Assembly: GCA_948567375.1 (NCBI GenBank)
Contig: OX419758.1
Span: 42,599,001-42,663,000, forward strand
Origin: Lunularia cruciata
Lineage: Eukaryota; Streptophyta; Marchantiopsida; Lunulariales; Lunulariaceae
DNA length: 64,000 bases
Reading direction: 5' to 3'
The notes under the pieces are model-generated. The model worked only from the letters and a program-made list of their open reading frames with translations, was not told the origin of the DNA and did not search any database. The number at the start of each line of letters is the position of its first letter. The stretch's first letter is position 1. Positions 21,307 through 40,890 of the stretch are shown here, piece after piece. The position numbers and the translations under genes are program-made.

Positions 21307-23973
21307 CTTGACTTTCTTCTACTCCACAAGTACTATTGAGGCTATTGCTATACTTAGAGACTCCTCATGAGGCCCTTAACCTTCCACCTTAAAACTCCAA
21401 TACTTAGGGGAGTGGGTCATAAGACGGAAATCGTTTTACAGAAGCTTCTTCAAATACTCAAAGTCAACATCTAGTTGCATCAAACTGTAGCCCTGAAGAT
21501 AAGCTTTCCAACACACTAAACAAATCATTCATCTGAGTCCCAAGTTAAAATTTATGAACTGAATTCTGAGGGAGGTTCAAAACCTTGGATTTTATACCAC
21601 ATTTATAAGTCTAGGACTTCTCCCCCAATGACTCTCTTTGGGTTCTACTTCTTGCTTTTCTTTGTCAATGCAACAACAAAACTTTAACCAAGGAGGAGTT
21701 TTGCCAATATATATATGCAAAAGTCCACTACGGGACTTGCTGTAGAAATCTAGATAAGGATTGTACAGATCTTCAAGCTTTTTGACATTTCAGTTATCTT
21801 TCTGCAAAATTGCATATTACTAATGCACACTAGTTTCAGGTAGTTCAAGGATATTTGACAAGTTGTTGTTTTACCTCTCGGCTTCATTATCAATAGGAAA
21901 GTGTAATACTCCAAGGACAAAAGAACTCTTCAAAAGAGAAAACACAGATTTCACATTCAATCATTCGATGCCCCAAAGGAGCACCTTCTCTTTATTATAT
22001 AGCCAAGGAAGGAAGCTCCACCATAAGATTAGGTACATGGATAGGTGACCTGTCAGCAAGCTCCACCTTAGATTACTTGCTTGGATGGGTGAAATGTTGG
22101 TCCTAGTCCCATCTGGTTGGTCAAACAGGCATCAACTAGAAGGAATCTTTTTGGGAATCTTCTTGTAGGAATCTCAAAATCACGTGGGTGAGGTACCATT
22201 GGAAAGCTCTAGGTGAGAAAAACTAGGGGGGGAGGGAAAGCTAGCCTTTCCTTTGTTGGGGGGAATCTACACATTTTTTAGGTCTAATTCATCCATTTAG
22301 GACTCCAAAATTGCCTCTGAAGGTGAAGCCTATTTTGGCTTCTACCCTATTAGGAGAAGTGCTCTTTTGTGATACCTCTATCTGATCTACATTCTCCATC
22401 ATGTGTAACATCCTTTTAGATGTTACCACCCTAAGTTTCACCTATAGATCATATGCCTAGCTATTGATTCTAAAGTTTCCAAGCATATTTTGATTTTTGG
22501 CCTATTAGTAGAGGTACTATTTTGGTGATACCTATAGTTTATTTACTTAGTCCATCATGTATAACATCCTTCCAGATGCTACCAGACCAAATTTCATCTC
22601 TAGATCATCTATCTAGCTATTGGTATTACAAAAAGTAGAATATTGTTGCCTACATACTTTACCATCAATAATCCCATCATCAAAATGAGCGCACACAATG
22701 TGTTTGAAATATACAATGGACACTGAAAAATCTTTTCCTTATAGGTTCTTCTCAAACGTGGGCTAGCTACAAGGAGGTGCAGAATCCTTTCTCACTTTAA
22801 ATATACTTGTCCCATGCTTCTGAGCTTGACACTGACTAGCCACACTTTGGCATTATGTGAAGCAAGGCATTACCTCATGCAAGTCTGTACATGCTTTCAC
22901 TCTCTAGAAGATTGACAGGTGCTGATAAAAAACACAAAAGATTAATTCTCTGGATTCTTCAAAAGAATTATCTCTTGAGCTCTCCTCATTACCAACTTCT
23001 TTGAGAGAATATCCTACCTTAAGTCTCTCATCATGAAGAAAGGTGGACTGCAGCTGAAGACAAAAATGAGCAAGTACATTCACCATCCAGTGGCCGCCAT
23101 CTCCTCAAGATTTTAGCTCCTACCTTCCTTTTGTTCCAACTATAATTTGGTAGTAATGTGATGAAGAGCCTTCTATCAACTTCTGATCCTTCCTTCCTTC
23201 CTTCTGCTTCTACTGCAATCAAAGAAGAAGTGCTCATCCAACTTGCAGAAAACTCCCTATTAAACTTGGTCTTCACACTTCTCAAGTTGCTTGGAGGACA
23301 GACTTTTCATTTCTTCCTTGATTTCTTCTTTCAAGACATGTATTCCTTGTCTTAGTAAACAATCGGGCAAGTGCTTCCATACTAATCCTAGGATGTCCTC
23401 ATGAGAACAGAAGTGCAACGATGGATTGGGCCGGACTACTAGCTAGACAATGCCCATAGTATTACAAAAAGTGTGACAAATTGTGTCAGACAATTTGGGT
23501 TACCATGAGTTTTGAAAATGAAGGGGTCTATAGGTGTTCAATGCTCAAACCCAATGGTTCCTCGCAGACTTATAGTGACCAAGCTGGGAGAAAAACCTCA
23601 TGTCTTTGCAAACTCTCAATTTGCTACCATAGGATCAAGGCGGACCAAGCTTTGTTCCCTACTCTCCAATGCTTCCCAAGAATGGGTTGAAGCATCTAGG
23701 GATATGGTTTGAGACAACTCCAAATGGCCCTCCAAAGGATTGGATCAATGGGAGATATGGTATGATGGAATTAGATTGTCAAAATTTACGGTTAGACTAT
23801 TCCTTTGCATTGTTGGATCAAGTTTTGGCCCGCTATTTGATCCTTATTGTGTACCAGGTGGACTGGCCTAGTATATCTCTGCCCCAAGTGCTCTATTGGC
23901 AAAGTCCTGCCTACTTTCAAAGGATATGGTTCCTAGACTTATGAGCCAACTTGAAAATCCCTGAACTCTTTTT
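21307..23973 (-). other. Expanded leader of the copia element
   Basis: About 2.7 kb separates the PBS from Gag. It contains a nested solo LTR (21,902-22,630). The remaining roughly 1.9 kb has only short open frames without recognisable domains. Copia leaders are normally far shorter, so additional insertions are likely here. Confidence 0.6.
21902..22630 (+). repeat. Solo LTR, TGTAATAC family, copy 2 (729 bp), nested in the copia element
   Basis: It starts TGTAATACTCC and ends GGTATTACA. Flanks GAAAG and AAAAG look like a 5-bp target-site duplication with one change. It aligns to copies 1 and 3. Its position inside the copia leader means it inserted after the copia element. Confidence 0.78.
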
Positions 23974-23984
23974 CTCTGATACCA
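23974..23984 (-). other. Primer-binding site of the copia element
   Basis: The minus strand reads TGGTATCAGAG two bases inside the 5' LTR, complementary to the 3' end of plant initiator tRNA-Met. This is the standard copia primer site. Confidence 0.92.
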
Positions 23985-23986
23985 TA

Positions 23987-24252
23987 TGTTTGATAAAACT
24001 GACAAAAGTCACAATAACATGCAGATTACAAGCAATTTCATGGATTGCATAGGAGTATGTAGGTCACCTTGATGTGACACTATGTCCATAAGAAGCTTTA
24101 GGAGAAAACTTTATTGACCCCAAGCTCACCACCATATCTGTCATTCAAGTCCAACGCTCAAACATCCTCAAAGTTCACTCTAACCATCTACCTTTGAGAG
24201 ATCAATTTCCCAATTATAGTGTAACCCTAAGGCATAAGAGTAAATTCTAACA
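23987..24252 (-). repeat. 5' LTR of the copia element (266 bp)
   Basis: It matches 16,686-16,949 throughout, with TGTTTGAT at one end and TCTAACA at the other. The two copies differ at many scattered positions, implying an old insertion. Confidence 0.93.
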
Positions 24253-26130
24253 AAGTACACTTTATGAGCGGTCTACATGGTATACACAGACTGCTCAATA
24301 TGCATGGATACTCTTACTTGTGTTTGGTAAGATTTCTCTCTAGTACTTTAAGTTTGTGCTTGGCAATCTTTCAATCTTTCATAACTGGCAACCTATCTAT
24401 GTGCTCTATTGTGCCAACCTACCTTTGAAGTTTATTTAGAACAATCAAGCACCAAGTTTAGAGAAAGACTAAAGACACTTAAATCTTGACACCAAAGAGC
24501 CTCAAAGTTACTACTCTTTAAGATCAAGCACTTGTTGATCATTGATTAGGACTGCATGAAAATCCTACCACTCCAAGTTCTACTCATGATGTATTGCATC
24601 AATGCTTATTTCAATCCTCATCGTTACTATAGCTCAAACCACTATTATACCCTAAGCTAAGCCACCACACCTTGTTGTAACTCCAAACCAAGAAGTCTCA
24701 AAAGTTCATAAGTATGGGAAGTCATGGGGGTATGTTTTCCTCCAATGATGTGGGATAGAGCTCTTTAACAAACCATAGAAAAATAAATCAAGCATCAAAA
24801 GAAGCAAAAGATGAGTAACTAACATGGGTTTGTGCTTGATTGATATGATTGATTGGCATGTTATTTACATGACTCTTCATTAACCTTTGGCAATTAGATA
24901 AACCAAGAGTTAGCGTCAATAAGTATAACTAGTCAGGCAAGCAACAAAGGAAGGGAGAGATGAGTAGCTAATCTAAGTATCATACCTGATTGACATGACT
25001 GATTGGCATGTCAATTAAATGACTCCTCATTAACCTATGGCAATTAGATAAATTGAGAGTTAGATTCAATTGTTCAAAGAATTTTAAAAAACTCAATTAT
25101 ACCTATAGTATTATCATTATGAAGGACCTTTTTCATTGTCAAGGCAATGATATCATTTTCTTTCTTAATTTCATGTGAAATGCTCATAACATTTATCATG
25201 CATAGAGTTCCATGATGGTAGGACAATACTCTTTTGTATCAATATTTGAATCCATTATTATCATCCATTGATTCTATTCACTCACTTATGATTGATTGAT
25301 TGATTGTGTTTCCACTTTTTCATATTCTGTTATCCATTATGTATTGAGTTTGTGACTAGTTGGTACAAGCATACTCATTCTAGCAAAGTTTGAGAAAGAA
25401 TCCTCATTCTTAGCTCAAGCTTGATATTTTAAGCATTTTTTTTACCCTAGGGGAGGTCAAGGAGGAGGAAGAAGATTCCTTGTAGTTTGATAGAAGATTG
25501 GTTTTTTATGAGAGACCAAATAGCTAATAGATAGTTGGTAATGTAATGTGCATATATGGACTTCCAACCATTTTTCTATATGATATTTTCTCTTCTCATC
25601 TGGGCTAGGAGGCCAAAGGTGGTACATGGGAACATCATCTTGGTTGTCAAGATAAAGATGGCCTGATCTACTTTGGAGGATTATGATTGGGCAAAAGATT
25701 GGAGGGTCTAGGGATGAGCCTTATATGTAGATAGGTGATATGGATATTATTCTATGGAGATGGCAAATTTCAAATGATCTCCCATACTGACTTCATTCTA
25801 GAGGAACTCTTGAGGAGTTTAGGTGGATTAAGGAGAAGAGGATGACTTTGAGAGATGAGGTTCTATACTTAGTGATTTGAGAAAGAGGACAAGTTTATCT
25901 AAAGATTTCATCCCTTGTATCCTTGTTGTATGAGATGAAAGGATACCAGGGCATGGATGGAGCTATTATAGGCCCTATAGTACTTTTCATTATATACTCT
26001 AATTGTAAAAGACCAAGGAGAGAAATAGGAAAATGGAAGACCGGAGTGGAAGATCACATTGGGACTCTTGAATGAGTGAGACTCCAAATGCCCAACATGA
26101 GCTTGGGCTTTGGTATTTATAAGAAACAAA
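24253..26130. other. Intergenic sequence with one tandem duplication
   Basis: No gene is recognisable. Two copies of a roughly 120-bp segment with a 150-bp period (about 24,810-24,935 and 24,959-25,080) share ATTGGCATGT and CAATTAGATAAA. Confidence 0.6.
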
Positions 26131-26310
26131 CAAGGCTCTTGGGAAGTTCCCAAGCAAGCTTGCAACTAGAAGCCACCTTCTTGGAGTGCAAGCTAAGCCA
26201 ATCGAGAAGCTTCTTCCTAGGAGCCACCTACTTGACGTGCAAGCTAAGCTAGCCGGAAAGCTTCCTAAGAAGTTTCTCCTAGAAGCCGCCTACTTGGCAT
26301 ACATGTTACT
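26131..26310 (+). repeat. Three imperfect repeats of about 55-60 bp
   Basis: The words AGAAGCC(A/G)CC, CTTGG(A/C)(G/A)TGCAAGCTAAGC and GAAGCTTC recur three times with substitutions, so a short unit has been tandemly amplified and has then diverged. Confidence 0.7.
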
Positions 26311-26370
26311 TGATACTTGGAAAGTATCAAGAAGCTTCCTAGACTTTGCTAACTCATTAGCCTTTGCTAA

Positions 26371-26410
26371 CTCCATATCGTTACACCAACCTCCATATCG
26401 TTACACCAAC
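26371..26410 (+). repeat. Perfect 20-bp direct repeat, two units
   Basis: CTCCATATCGTTACACCAAC occurs twice back to back without mismatch. Confidence 0.97.
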
Positions 26411-26419
26411 CTAGGGTTA

Positions 26420-29400
26420 GAGACTTTGTGGTATATTGTATGATACACTTTTAGGTTATCATATGACAAGAGATGTGAAGAAGGAGGTAGGGTAGCTACT
26501 TTAGTCCATGTGAGATGGTGGTCTTTTACCCAATTGAATACATATTGGTGCATGACTCATGGGATGCTTTGGTAAGACGGATGGGTTTAATGACAAGTAT
26601 AGAGGTTTGATTGTTAGACCTTATATCACTGGATCTACCCATTATGGATATATTGATATTTGATAGTGTGGAATTTCTATATTGTAGGAACCATCCCATG
26701 GTGCTATATATAATCCATTGTTTTCTCCTAAAAACACCTAGGATTTTCCACAATTTCTCATTAGACTTCTTAATAGCTCCTTCATATAGATTTAGAGGTA
26801 CTCCTATCCAACTATTACATGTTTGGAGGAGTAGACATCTGGTCAACTTAGATATTATAGTGCTAACCTATACAAGATTTTAGCATTGTGTTCTTAGGGT
26901 CCCTCTCTACATCCCCAAGAGAGTGCATGGATGTAGACATATAGTCATTTCTTTATATGACATTGCTTGTATAGATGCTTTGCGGATGCATTAGATTAGC
27001 CTTTACATCATAATTCATATAATATTTCTCTGTTGTATCATCATATCATGTGTCTTTTATATACATGCATACACTTATGTATCTTTCTCACCAATCTAAA
27101 CTTCTAGTCTTAGACTTCTAGTTAAGCTTTTAATTATCCCAAGGAGAATTATCTATTTAATATTCCTGTCTCAAGCTTTTAGGTGTCCCAAGGAGAATTA
27201 TTTTTTGATATTCCTTGCTCACAAGATATGACAAGATAGACTAACATATTACTTAACAGTCATCATAACCAAAACAAAAAATATCAACTAATGTCAACTT
27301 AGTTCTTATGTACTTCTAAACTTTGTCAAGTTCTTTAAGTTCATCACTAGGTAATCCTTGTATTCTTCTATTACCAATTACAAAAATGAACAAAAGTAAA
27401 AGGATTTACATACATAAAATTGTGTCCATGCTTAAAAAACAATGGGCTAAGGTGTAATAAACAAACATTTGTACTATACTTCTTGCACAAGTGAATGGAA
27501 CCATAAACAAACTAAATTTTAGTTTATATAAAGATGAGGAACATCATTATCATCTAAGTCATACTATCATATTATCCAAGAGATAAAAAAAACATGGAGA
27601 CAACTTATTCCATACATATCAACATGGAACATCATTATCATTCTAGTTATCATCCTTGAGGGAAAAAGAAGTATTTTCATCACCAAAAATTTCACAAACT
27701 AGATCCCAATGGAATTAAAAATGAAGCCATTTGCACTTGCATGTCATGGTTTATATATTATAATCATCACTATAATCATTCCAAAAGTGTAATCGGGCAC
27801 TAGAAATTTAGGATATATTGTATAATTGATACCATGAGAAGAATGTTGTTTCCAATCTATCTTAGATAGGGTAGTAATTGTGCTCTTTAGGTCCTTGTGA
27901 TTGGTAAATATCTTTTCTAGCTCAAGATTCATAGTAGAAGTATTTAAATTTTGCGTTATGCTCTTTAATGCAAAGTTTCTCTACTTTACATCTAATTTTC
28001 TCCAATCTCAATATTTGCTTGGCTTCAACTTTAATTTTATTTTCCTCAACAATTTATTGATGCTTTTCCATCTTTGAAATCTTCTACTCTTCTATTTTAA
28101 CCATTTAACATTTTGCTTGAGCTTCCATAGTCTCACTTTTCTATTTAGCAAAATTCTACAACAAAACTACATTAGTTGGTGTCATCTTTGAATTCACTTT
28201 CAAGGTTTTCCTCTTCTTTTGGGATTCACCTTCTCCTTCTTGGATCTCCTTTTCTACTCTTGCTTCTTGGATCTCATCCTCTTCTATTCTAGCTTTGCAA
28301 AGCGTCCCTAGATAGTATATCTTGAGCTATTCTTATGCTTCTTCTAGATGTAATAACATCTACATGCCTTGATAGAACACCCACATATGGAACATCCTAA
28401 TGTATGGGTGAAACACAATTGAAATTTACACAATTCTGCTCCTCAAATCCATGAAAATATTATTGCTCTTGGATTTTTGAAACACTAAATAGAATTCCTT
28501 CTAAAAAGGTAGACATGGGAAAATCCTCTCCAAACTCTTAGATATATGGATATCTAAGAACTCTTGTGAGGACCTCATGTTCCATTATCTCCTTCAAGTA
28601 TTGCACCTTGTTCAAAGGTATGACTTGTTACCCCAACACATGGTCCCAAGATATGAATGTCCCCATCACCCATCACAAATACTTACGAATGCCAATGGAG
28701 AGATATTTGCAGGCCACCAAACATTGAATCCTTCCAATCAAAGTGAGTACACATGTCATTCAATTTATCTTCTATTGTTCTACATCCTTGCTTGTGTTCT
28801 CTATCTGTAAAGCTTTTCCTTGGATTCTTGTTCTTCTTATTTCAAGCTTTCTTGTAGAATTTCATGTACCATGCAAACCTTTGTATAATTTCTTTCTATT
28901 CAATGATTGGAAAAATCCTTTCCTATGTTGTATAAGAAAATTAGACATATAACTTAATTTTATACTTTTTTTCAGAGGCTTCTTGCAATTGTAAAGCCAA
29001 TGAATTTGACTAAAATGCTTCAATTCTTCTAAATAATCCAAAATTTGTACTTAGTGGTGTGGAATCATCTTGAATCTATCTTCCTCACTACCCTTCACTT
29101 TGCTCCTCATGTTAGGTCAGGACTAAACCATATTAAATAAATCTAAAAATAGAATGGGGTAGTAATGGCCTTGAGGATGACAATTTCAGCTAATTGTGAA
29201 GGAGAGATAGCATCCAAGTGAAAATCTTCCATGGTTTTCAATTTAAAATGTAATCAATTTTAGATGGAGCTCTCTCATGGTTTCAATTGCAAAATTTGAA
29301 GACAATGCCTTTCTATTTGGTGTTTTCATTGATTTCAACAAAGCTTTAGGATCAAAGGAAGGAAAGGATTTGAATCACCAACCCATAATGGGGAGGAAAA

Positions 29401-29940
29401 CTTTCAAAAAAATAATTACCTTCTAACATGTGGAGGCAAGGATAGTTCCCATGCTTAATTATGCCACATGTCACTCTTTGTATTTGTTATTACTAACCTG
29501 CTTTGTTTCTCATCACCTAATATTCCCCTAATATACTACTTAATTAATCACTTCTTAGGTGTCCTAAATTGATAAATTGAAACCTCCTAGTCCCATAACT
29601 TTTTAACCTGTTATCATCACCCGTATACATGTCACTCATTGTATTTCTATTAATAACTTGCTTTGTCTTCTTATCACCTAACACTCCTCTAATCTTTAAT
29701 GTACTACCTAATTAATCACTACTTAAGCCTTCATAAATGTGTAAACTGAAACCTCCTAGTCCTCGATACTTGTTTTTTCACCAATTTACTATTTAGTGGA
29801 AGCACTCTCTTCTGAGAGAGAAAATTTTAGGCATACCCATAAAAATGTTAATTTTTATGGATCAATTTCCAATGATTGGAAATTTCAACAAATCCTAAAT
29901 TTGAAATCCCCAATATCTTCATTAAAAACAGATATGACTT
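26420..29940. other. AT-rich interval, no assignable gene
   Basis: Several open frames of 60-106 codons exist, none matching a family I know. On the minus strand from about 28,240 to 27,930, a broken reading gives Lys/Glu-rich, coiled-coil-like sequence (for example KVNSKMTPTNVVL) that may be the second protein of a Harbinger-type element. I am not confident of this. Confidence 0.4.
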
Positions 29941-29954
29941 AATAGACTTGAAGA

Positions 29955-30510
29955 GAAGGCAATCACATAGAACACAAGAAGGATGGGAAGACACCATCAA
30001 GCCTTACAAGGGAGAGACAAAAGAGGTGGAATGAGGCTAGACCACAATATATCGATATGAGAAATCTACATTACCACACCTAAGATATCCAAGCTATGCA
30101 AGTCGTAAGGTATACAAACTAATGGAGTATCCGAAGAAGTATCACCTAGAGTGATTGCTCTCCTATGGATTGCACCAGCCATTGATCTCTATAGAGCAAT
30201 GGACACATGTTGTCTAAACTATGCTACAAAGTATGAGAATGAGAGTGGTACCCCTAGCATCTATATGATAAGCTCTTATGCACTCCTTGACAAATGTGTC
30301 AAATGCCATGTTCATCGCTCCATATAACTTAATAGGCTCAATGATCTCTACAGAGCAATGGACCCACGTTGTCTAAAGTATGCTACAAAGTATGAGAGTG
30401 AGAGTGGTACCCCTGGCATTTATATGATAAGCTCTTGTGGACTCCTTAACAAATAATGTGTCAAATGCCATGTCCATCGCTCCATATAACTTAATAGACT
30501 CCATGTTTGG
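29955..30510 (-). mobile_element. LINE-like 3' fragment, copy B, with internal duplication
   Basis: The 3' tail (GAACACAAGAAGGATGGGAA, about 29,970) and the C-terminal coding part, including the ATGGATTGCACCAGCC word, align to copies A, C, D and E. A segment of about 159 bp is duplicated in tandem (30,184-30,342 and 30,343-30,505). Confidence 0.75.
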
Positions 30511-30639
30511 CACTTCAACTTGGCAACATGCAAGTTTAAAAAATTATTTAACCACCCCTTTATAGCCTTGGTCAGCCCTATGTGACTGTGGACCTCACAA
30601 ACATGACAATTTGAATTAAAAGCATGAACTCATTGTGTG

Positions 30640-30840
30640 CAACTCAGTCTACTCACAAATACCACGTCCAATGATGTGATACTCGGGGTGCCCGCTATTA
30701 CTTACAAAAACCACATTGGATGATGTGGCATTTGGAGGTTGGTTAAGTCAAAGTGCCAACTATCACTCACAAATACCACGTCGGCGGCTAGCTCTTGGAG
30801 GTCCGTTTTAAGTCGAAGTGCCCAATATGGAGGACGGGTA
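30640..30840 (+). repeat. Three-unit tandem repeat of roughly 65-70 bp
   Basis: The words ACTCACAAATACCACGTC, GATGTGGCA, TTGGAGGT and AAGTGCCCA recur three times in order, with increasing decay. Confidence 0.7.
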
Positions 30841-33247
30841 AGCCTTTAGAGACTAAGAGCTAAAGAGGAAGTTGATGAGGCACACCCGGGAACACACAAG
30901 GATTAGAGCATATATGTGTAAATTCTTTTGAATCTGTGGAATATTTAATAATATATTTGAATTAATTATTAGCAACAAGCAAAACAAATATCTGTTTATT
31001 TTTATTTTGATACTTCAAATTTATGCTATCGTTAATTCATGCATGGCATGGAAAGGCACCTTGCTAGGGGACTGGGAGTTGAGTAGAGTAACTTCGCGGC
31101 AAATCTATAGATTCTTTCTAAGTCTGCGAGAGTTGATCATCTGAAGGATGAGAGGAGAAAGCTTTAACCCACCGATATTAAATCAATGGGTTTTGTTAAT
31201 GTGTACATTGTACGAATTGAGCACAATAATGGAAGGTATGAGTCAATTCAAAATTGCAGACCAAGTTGAATAGGAACAAGAATTTTCAATCCAAGATTGC
31301 AGTCTGTTAGATGTTAGATGACCACCCCAATTTGTTGAAAGTACAGAAAACATTTCGAAGCTCTTTAAATAGAAATATGGTACGAGTGTCTTGTCTTTAC
31401 TTTACTCGCGTAAGTATTCATCTGCAAATTAAATCACGTAAAGATCTAGACGGTAAACTCCAAATATCTTCAATAAAAGATGAACAATGTGAACTTTAAA
31501 ATCAATCTTGGTTAAAATCGTATGAAATCATAAAAAGCATGGGTATACGAATATTGCAAAGAAATACCCTGCACTAATGCATCACGTAGAAATGTTTAAA
31601 AAAATAAAATTGAATAAAAGATATATCATGTTAACCTTTTTCGCACCCATTTGTTTCACCTTTTGATTATAATTATCCTTAAAAAACTTTAATACCTTTC
31701 AGTGAATGAAATATAATTCAAATATCAGGGAAATGTTAACTCGATCTGAGACAATTTTTTAGGAACTACTTTACGTGAGTCATAAAGTATGTACTTATCC
31801 ATAAACAAGGATTTAGATTGTACTTTTCTCAGAAAGATTGACTCAAATTGATAAGACAAGTAGAATGAGCACCCTAACTGGTGTGAGTAGAAGGAGGAAG
31901 AAGTACCCTTGCAAGGCAGTGGCAGTAGAGTGCTCTTGACACGTCAAACCCATCCCTCTCCATCTGCCACATATACTTCTACCTTTGGAGAATTTGTATT
32001 GCACAGTTCAGTAGTTTATTACTTTCTAAATTATATTGGTGTTTTTATGTTCATATTGGGCTTGGGTTCGTTGTTTCTAGCCCTTTTTGTTTAGACTTGT
32101 ATTCTTCATCTGCATTCCCTAGTGCTCTTGTATTCCCTTGGTTACTTTGTAGGTTACATTGTTCTTTTTATGTACATGGTGGGCCCGTTGATTCTCCTCA
32201 GCTTCTTCTCCCATTTTGCTTGGACCCGGGGCTCGTGTTCTTCATCTAAGTTTCGTAGTGCTCTTGTATTCGCTTTTCTTATGCAATTTGGCCTTCTGGC
32301 CAAGAAGTATTTCCTCCAGGGAAGGTCCTGATTCAGCTCTTATGAGAGATGGATGTTCAAAGATAGGAAGCTGGTTGGCTGGTGCACCAATGGTTTCTGG
32401 TCAAATTTTCTCCATAAATTTTAAGTAGGTTGCTGGCGTGTAAACTTCATTGCAGTCAAATCTATTCGCTCACATTGGTGAGCGAAGAAAACAAATCAAT
32501 GTGTCCTAACCATTCACTCTTGATTTTGATATGTTAATCCTTAGCTTCGCTGATAAATGAGGTTTACATCATTTCATTTTATCTGAAATTAAAAGAAGTT
32601 TTAGATTTACTTTATTTGAAATCACAATATGGGATACATACTATCTAACGTTATTGAAAATGAAATGAGGTCGAAAGATAAGTGAATCAACTTGCCAGCT
32701 GAGAGTCGTGTACCGATATATTATGTGTGATTATAATATGAGTGATATCAGAAGATAAGTGAATTAGCTTGGCAGTTCAAACTCTTGTCCAATTTGATCT
32801 TGATTTCCCTCAAATTCAATCCCTTCATGACAAATCATATGTAAGCCACGAGAGAAATTGAGGATTACCGCGGTAAGCACGAGTTTTAATGCACGAATTG
32901 ACTTGGTAGTACGATAGCTTTCTTCTTCTCTCTAGAAAGGGTCGGTGTTGAGCACTGCTCAGTACACACGTACTAGTGGCCGCCTCTAACCCGACCTTAC
33001 TTAAAGGTTCGTCCTGTAAGTCGAAAACTCAATTTGAGACAATGACGTCGTAAGAGTTAGACATTACTATTTGGAATTTTTATGTGTGACATGCAGCCTC
33101 CACGTAAGGCCAAAACGTCACAAAGCTGAGAAAGTGGCAATGGATATTGCGTGAGAACAATATCATTGGGATTTTAAGGTGCCAATGATACCGTTAAATG
33201 CTTTATAAATGCTTTTGTCAAAAGAACAAATTTTATGTTTCACTATC
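30841..33247. other. Intergenic stretch downstream of the prolyl-tRNA synthetase gene
   Basis: No conserved coding domain is seen. A tandem duplication with a 136-bp period occurs around 32,096 and 32,232 (TTCTTCATCT and AGTGCTCTTGTATTC in each). The short hydrophobic open frames there (31,909-32,331) look like by-products of T-rich sequence. Confidence 0.5.
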
Positions 33248-39560
<6,313 letters not shown>

Positions 39561-39568
39561 ATTTAGCA

Positions 39569-40890
39569 ATGGGAGATCAAGTACCTTGTTATAGCGTAGA
39601 AGGCCCATTTTTGGATGCAAATCCAAAACCTATATACTCACCTTTGGATTTGCAACCTAAACAACCAATAGTGAAATTTGGAGAACTATTGAGTACGGAT
39701 TCTATTGTGCCCGGCAATACCAAAGAGGATGAACAGTTTCACGTGGCGCCATACAAGTATGGCAAAATCCTAGATTATTTCAAGGACCCCAAGCATTTTG
39801 CAAAAATTCATGGTGGGATTGCAAAAAGCACATTCAAAAATTGATGGCTTTCAATTTCATGACAATTTTGTGATCTGGGAGGGGCAAGGATTTCCTACTC
39901 CTATGATAGAGGACCGGTTTTACAAGAAATGGTTGAAGTACATGAAATAGTACAAAGAAACTTGGGAGCTTAAGACCAAGTCTACAGGAGAAGGTCTCAC
40001 AAAGAAAGAATATGGTGAAGGGTGGAGAACTATAGAAGATAAATTAAATGGAATGTGCACGCATTTTGCTAGAATGGGAGCTATGTTTGGGAACCGAGCA
40101 AACATTAGTCCACTTGCAATGGTAAGTTTAGGAGATTTAAATCCCAATTTGAGCAAAGTTGGCATGGAGGAGGTCCATGAAGGTGTAGAGGAGGAGTGCT
40201 CTCAATTCCCATCTCCTCCAGAGGTGGTGCTCACGAACTCGTGTCACCAATTTGTCCCATAACCCAAGGGGTGGAAGTATATCTAGTGTTTACATGAACA
40301 ATGGAATCCAATTACTTGAAGGTGAGTCACCATATGTTGCACCAAAAGAGGGCTCACCTTTTGTTACACCACCTCCTTTAACTTCTATGGGAGATGGGTC
40401 TGAATGCACTTTCCTTGACCAAGAAGGAGAACGTGATCCAAAGAAGAGAAAATGTGGAATATCATCAAGTGAGGTATCTTGAATGTCACTTACTATATCA
40501 TTGTCTCAAGATTTAGCAAAAATTACCATGTTGAAGGCAGATACTATATAATCCATGGAGAGGTTACTACTAGCTTAACTAGAAGCCACCAACATGAGGA
40601 AAAGAGAGAAAACATTGATGAAAATGGAAGCCAAGCGTGTTAGATTAGAGATAAAGAAGATGAAAATTGAAATTGAAAAGAAACTGAGTGCAAATAAAAG
40701 GAAAGCTAGGGCAGACAAACATAGATTCAAGGAGAAGAGTTTATAGTCAAAGTACACTCATGAAATCAAAATGAGCCTCTTACAAGTAGGAAAGTCTCCC
40801 TATGAAATAAGCCAATATTTCAAAGTGCTAACTCAAGTTCAACATGTGGATCCTATTCCAAATTCATCATACTCAAGTGATAGCAAATAA
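39569..40890 (+). pseudogene. Degenerate coding region of unknown family, possibly DNA-transposon accessory protein
   Basis: Readable stretches in shifting frames give MGDQVPCYSVEGPFLDANPK and KYGKILDYFKDPKHFAKIHG, then KEYGEGWRTIEDKLNGMCTH and LNPNLSKVGMEEVHEGVEEE, then a Lys/Arg-rich part (DPKKRKCGISS) and a coiled-coil-like tail (MRKREKTLMKMEAKRVRLEI). That order, unknown domain, basic patch, coiled coil, resembles the second protein of some Harbinger elements, but I do not recognise it. Stops and at least two frame changes show it is not functional. Confidence 0.4.

Larger units (their letters stand above)
16686..24252 (-). mobile_element. Ty1/copia LTR retrotransposon, complete ends, inactive
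   Basis: The element has both LTRs (16,686-16,949 and 23,987-24,252), a PPT next to the left LTR and a perfect initiator-Met type PBS next to the right LTR. Flanks AAATA and AAGTA form a 5-bp target-site duplication with one mismatch. Reading leftwards the order is Gag, knuckle, degenerate protease, integrase, RT and RNase H, which is the copia order. Stops and frameshifts break most domains. The 2.7-kb leader is unusually long and contains a nested solo LTR. Confidence 0.93.

Noticed and set aside
31909-32428. Hydrophobic open frames suggesting a small membrane protein
   Set aside because: They overlap in several frames within T-rich, tandemly duplicated DNA and break without splice signals I can support.
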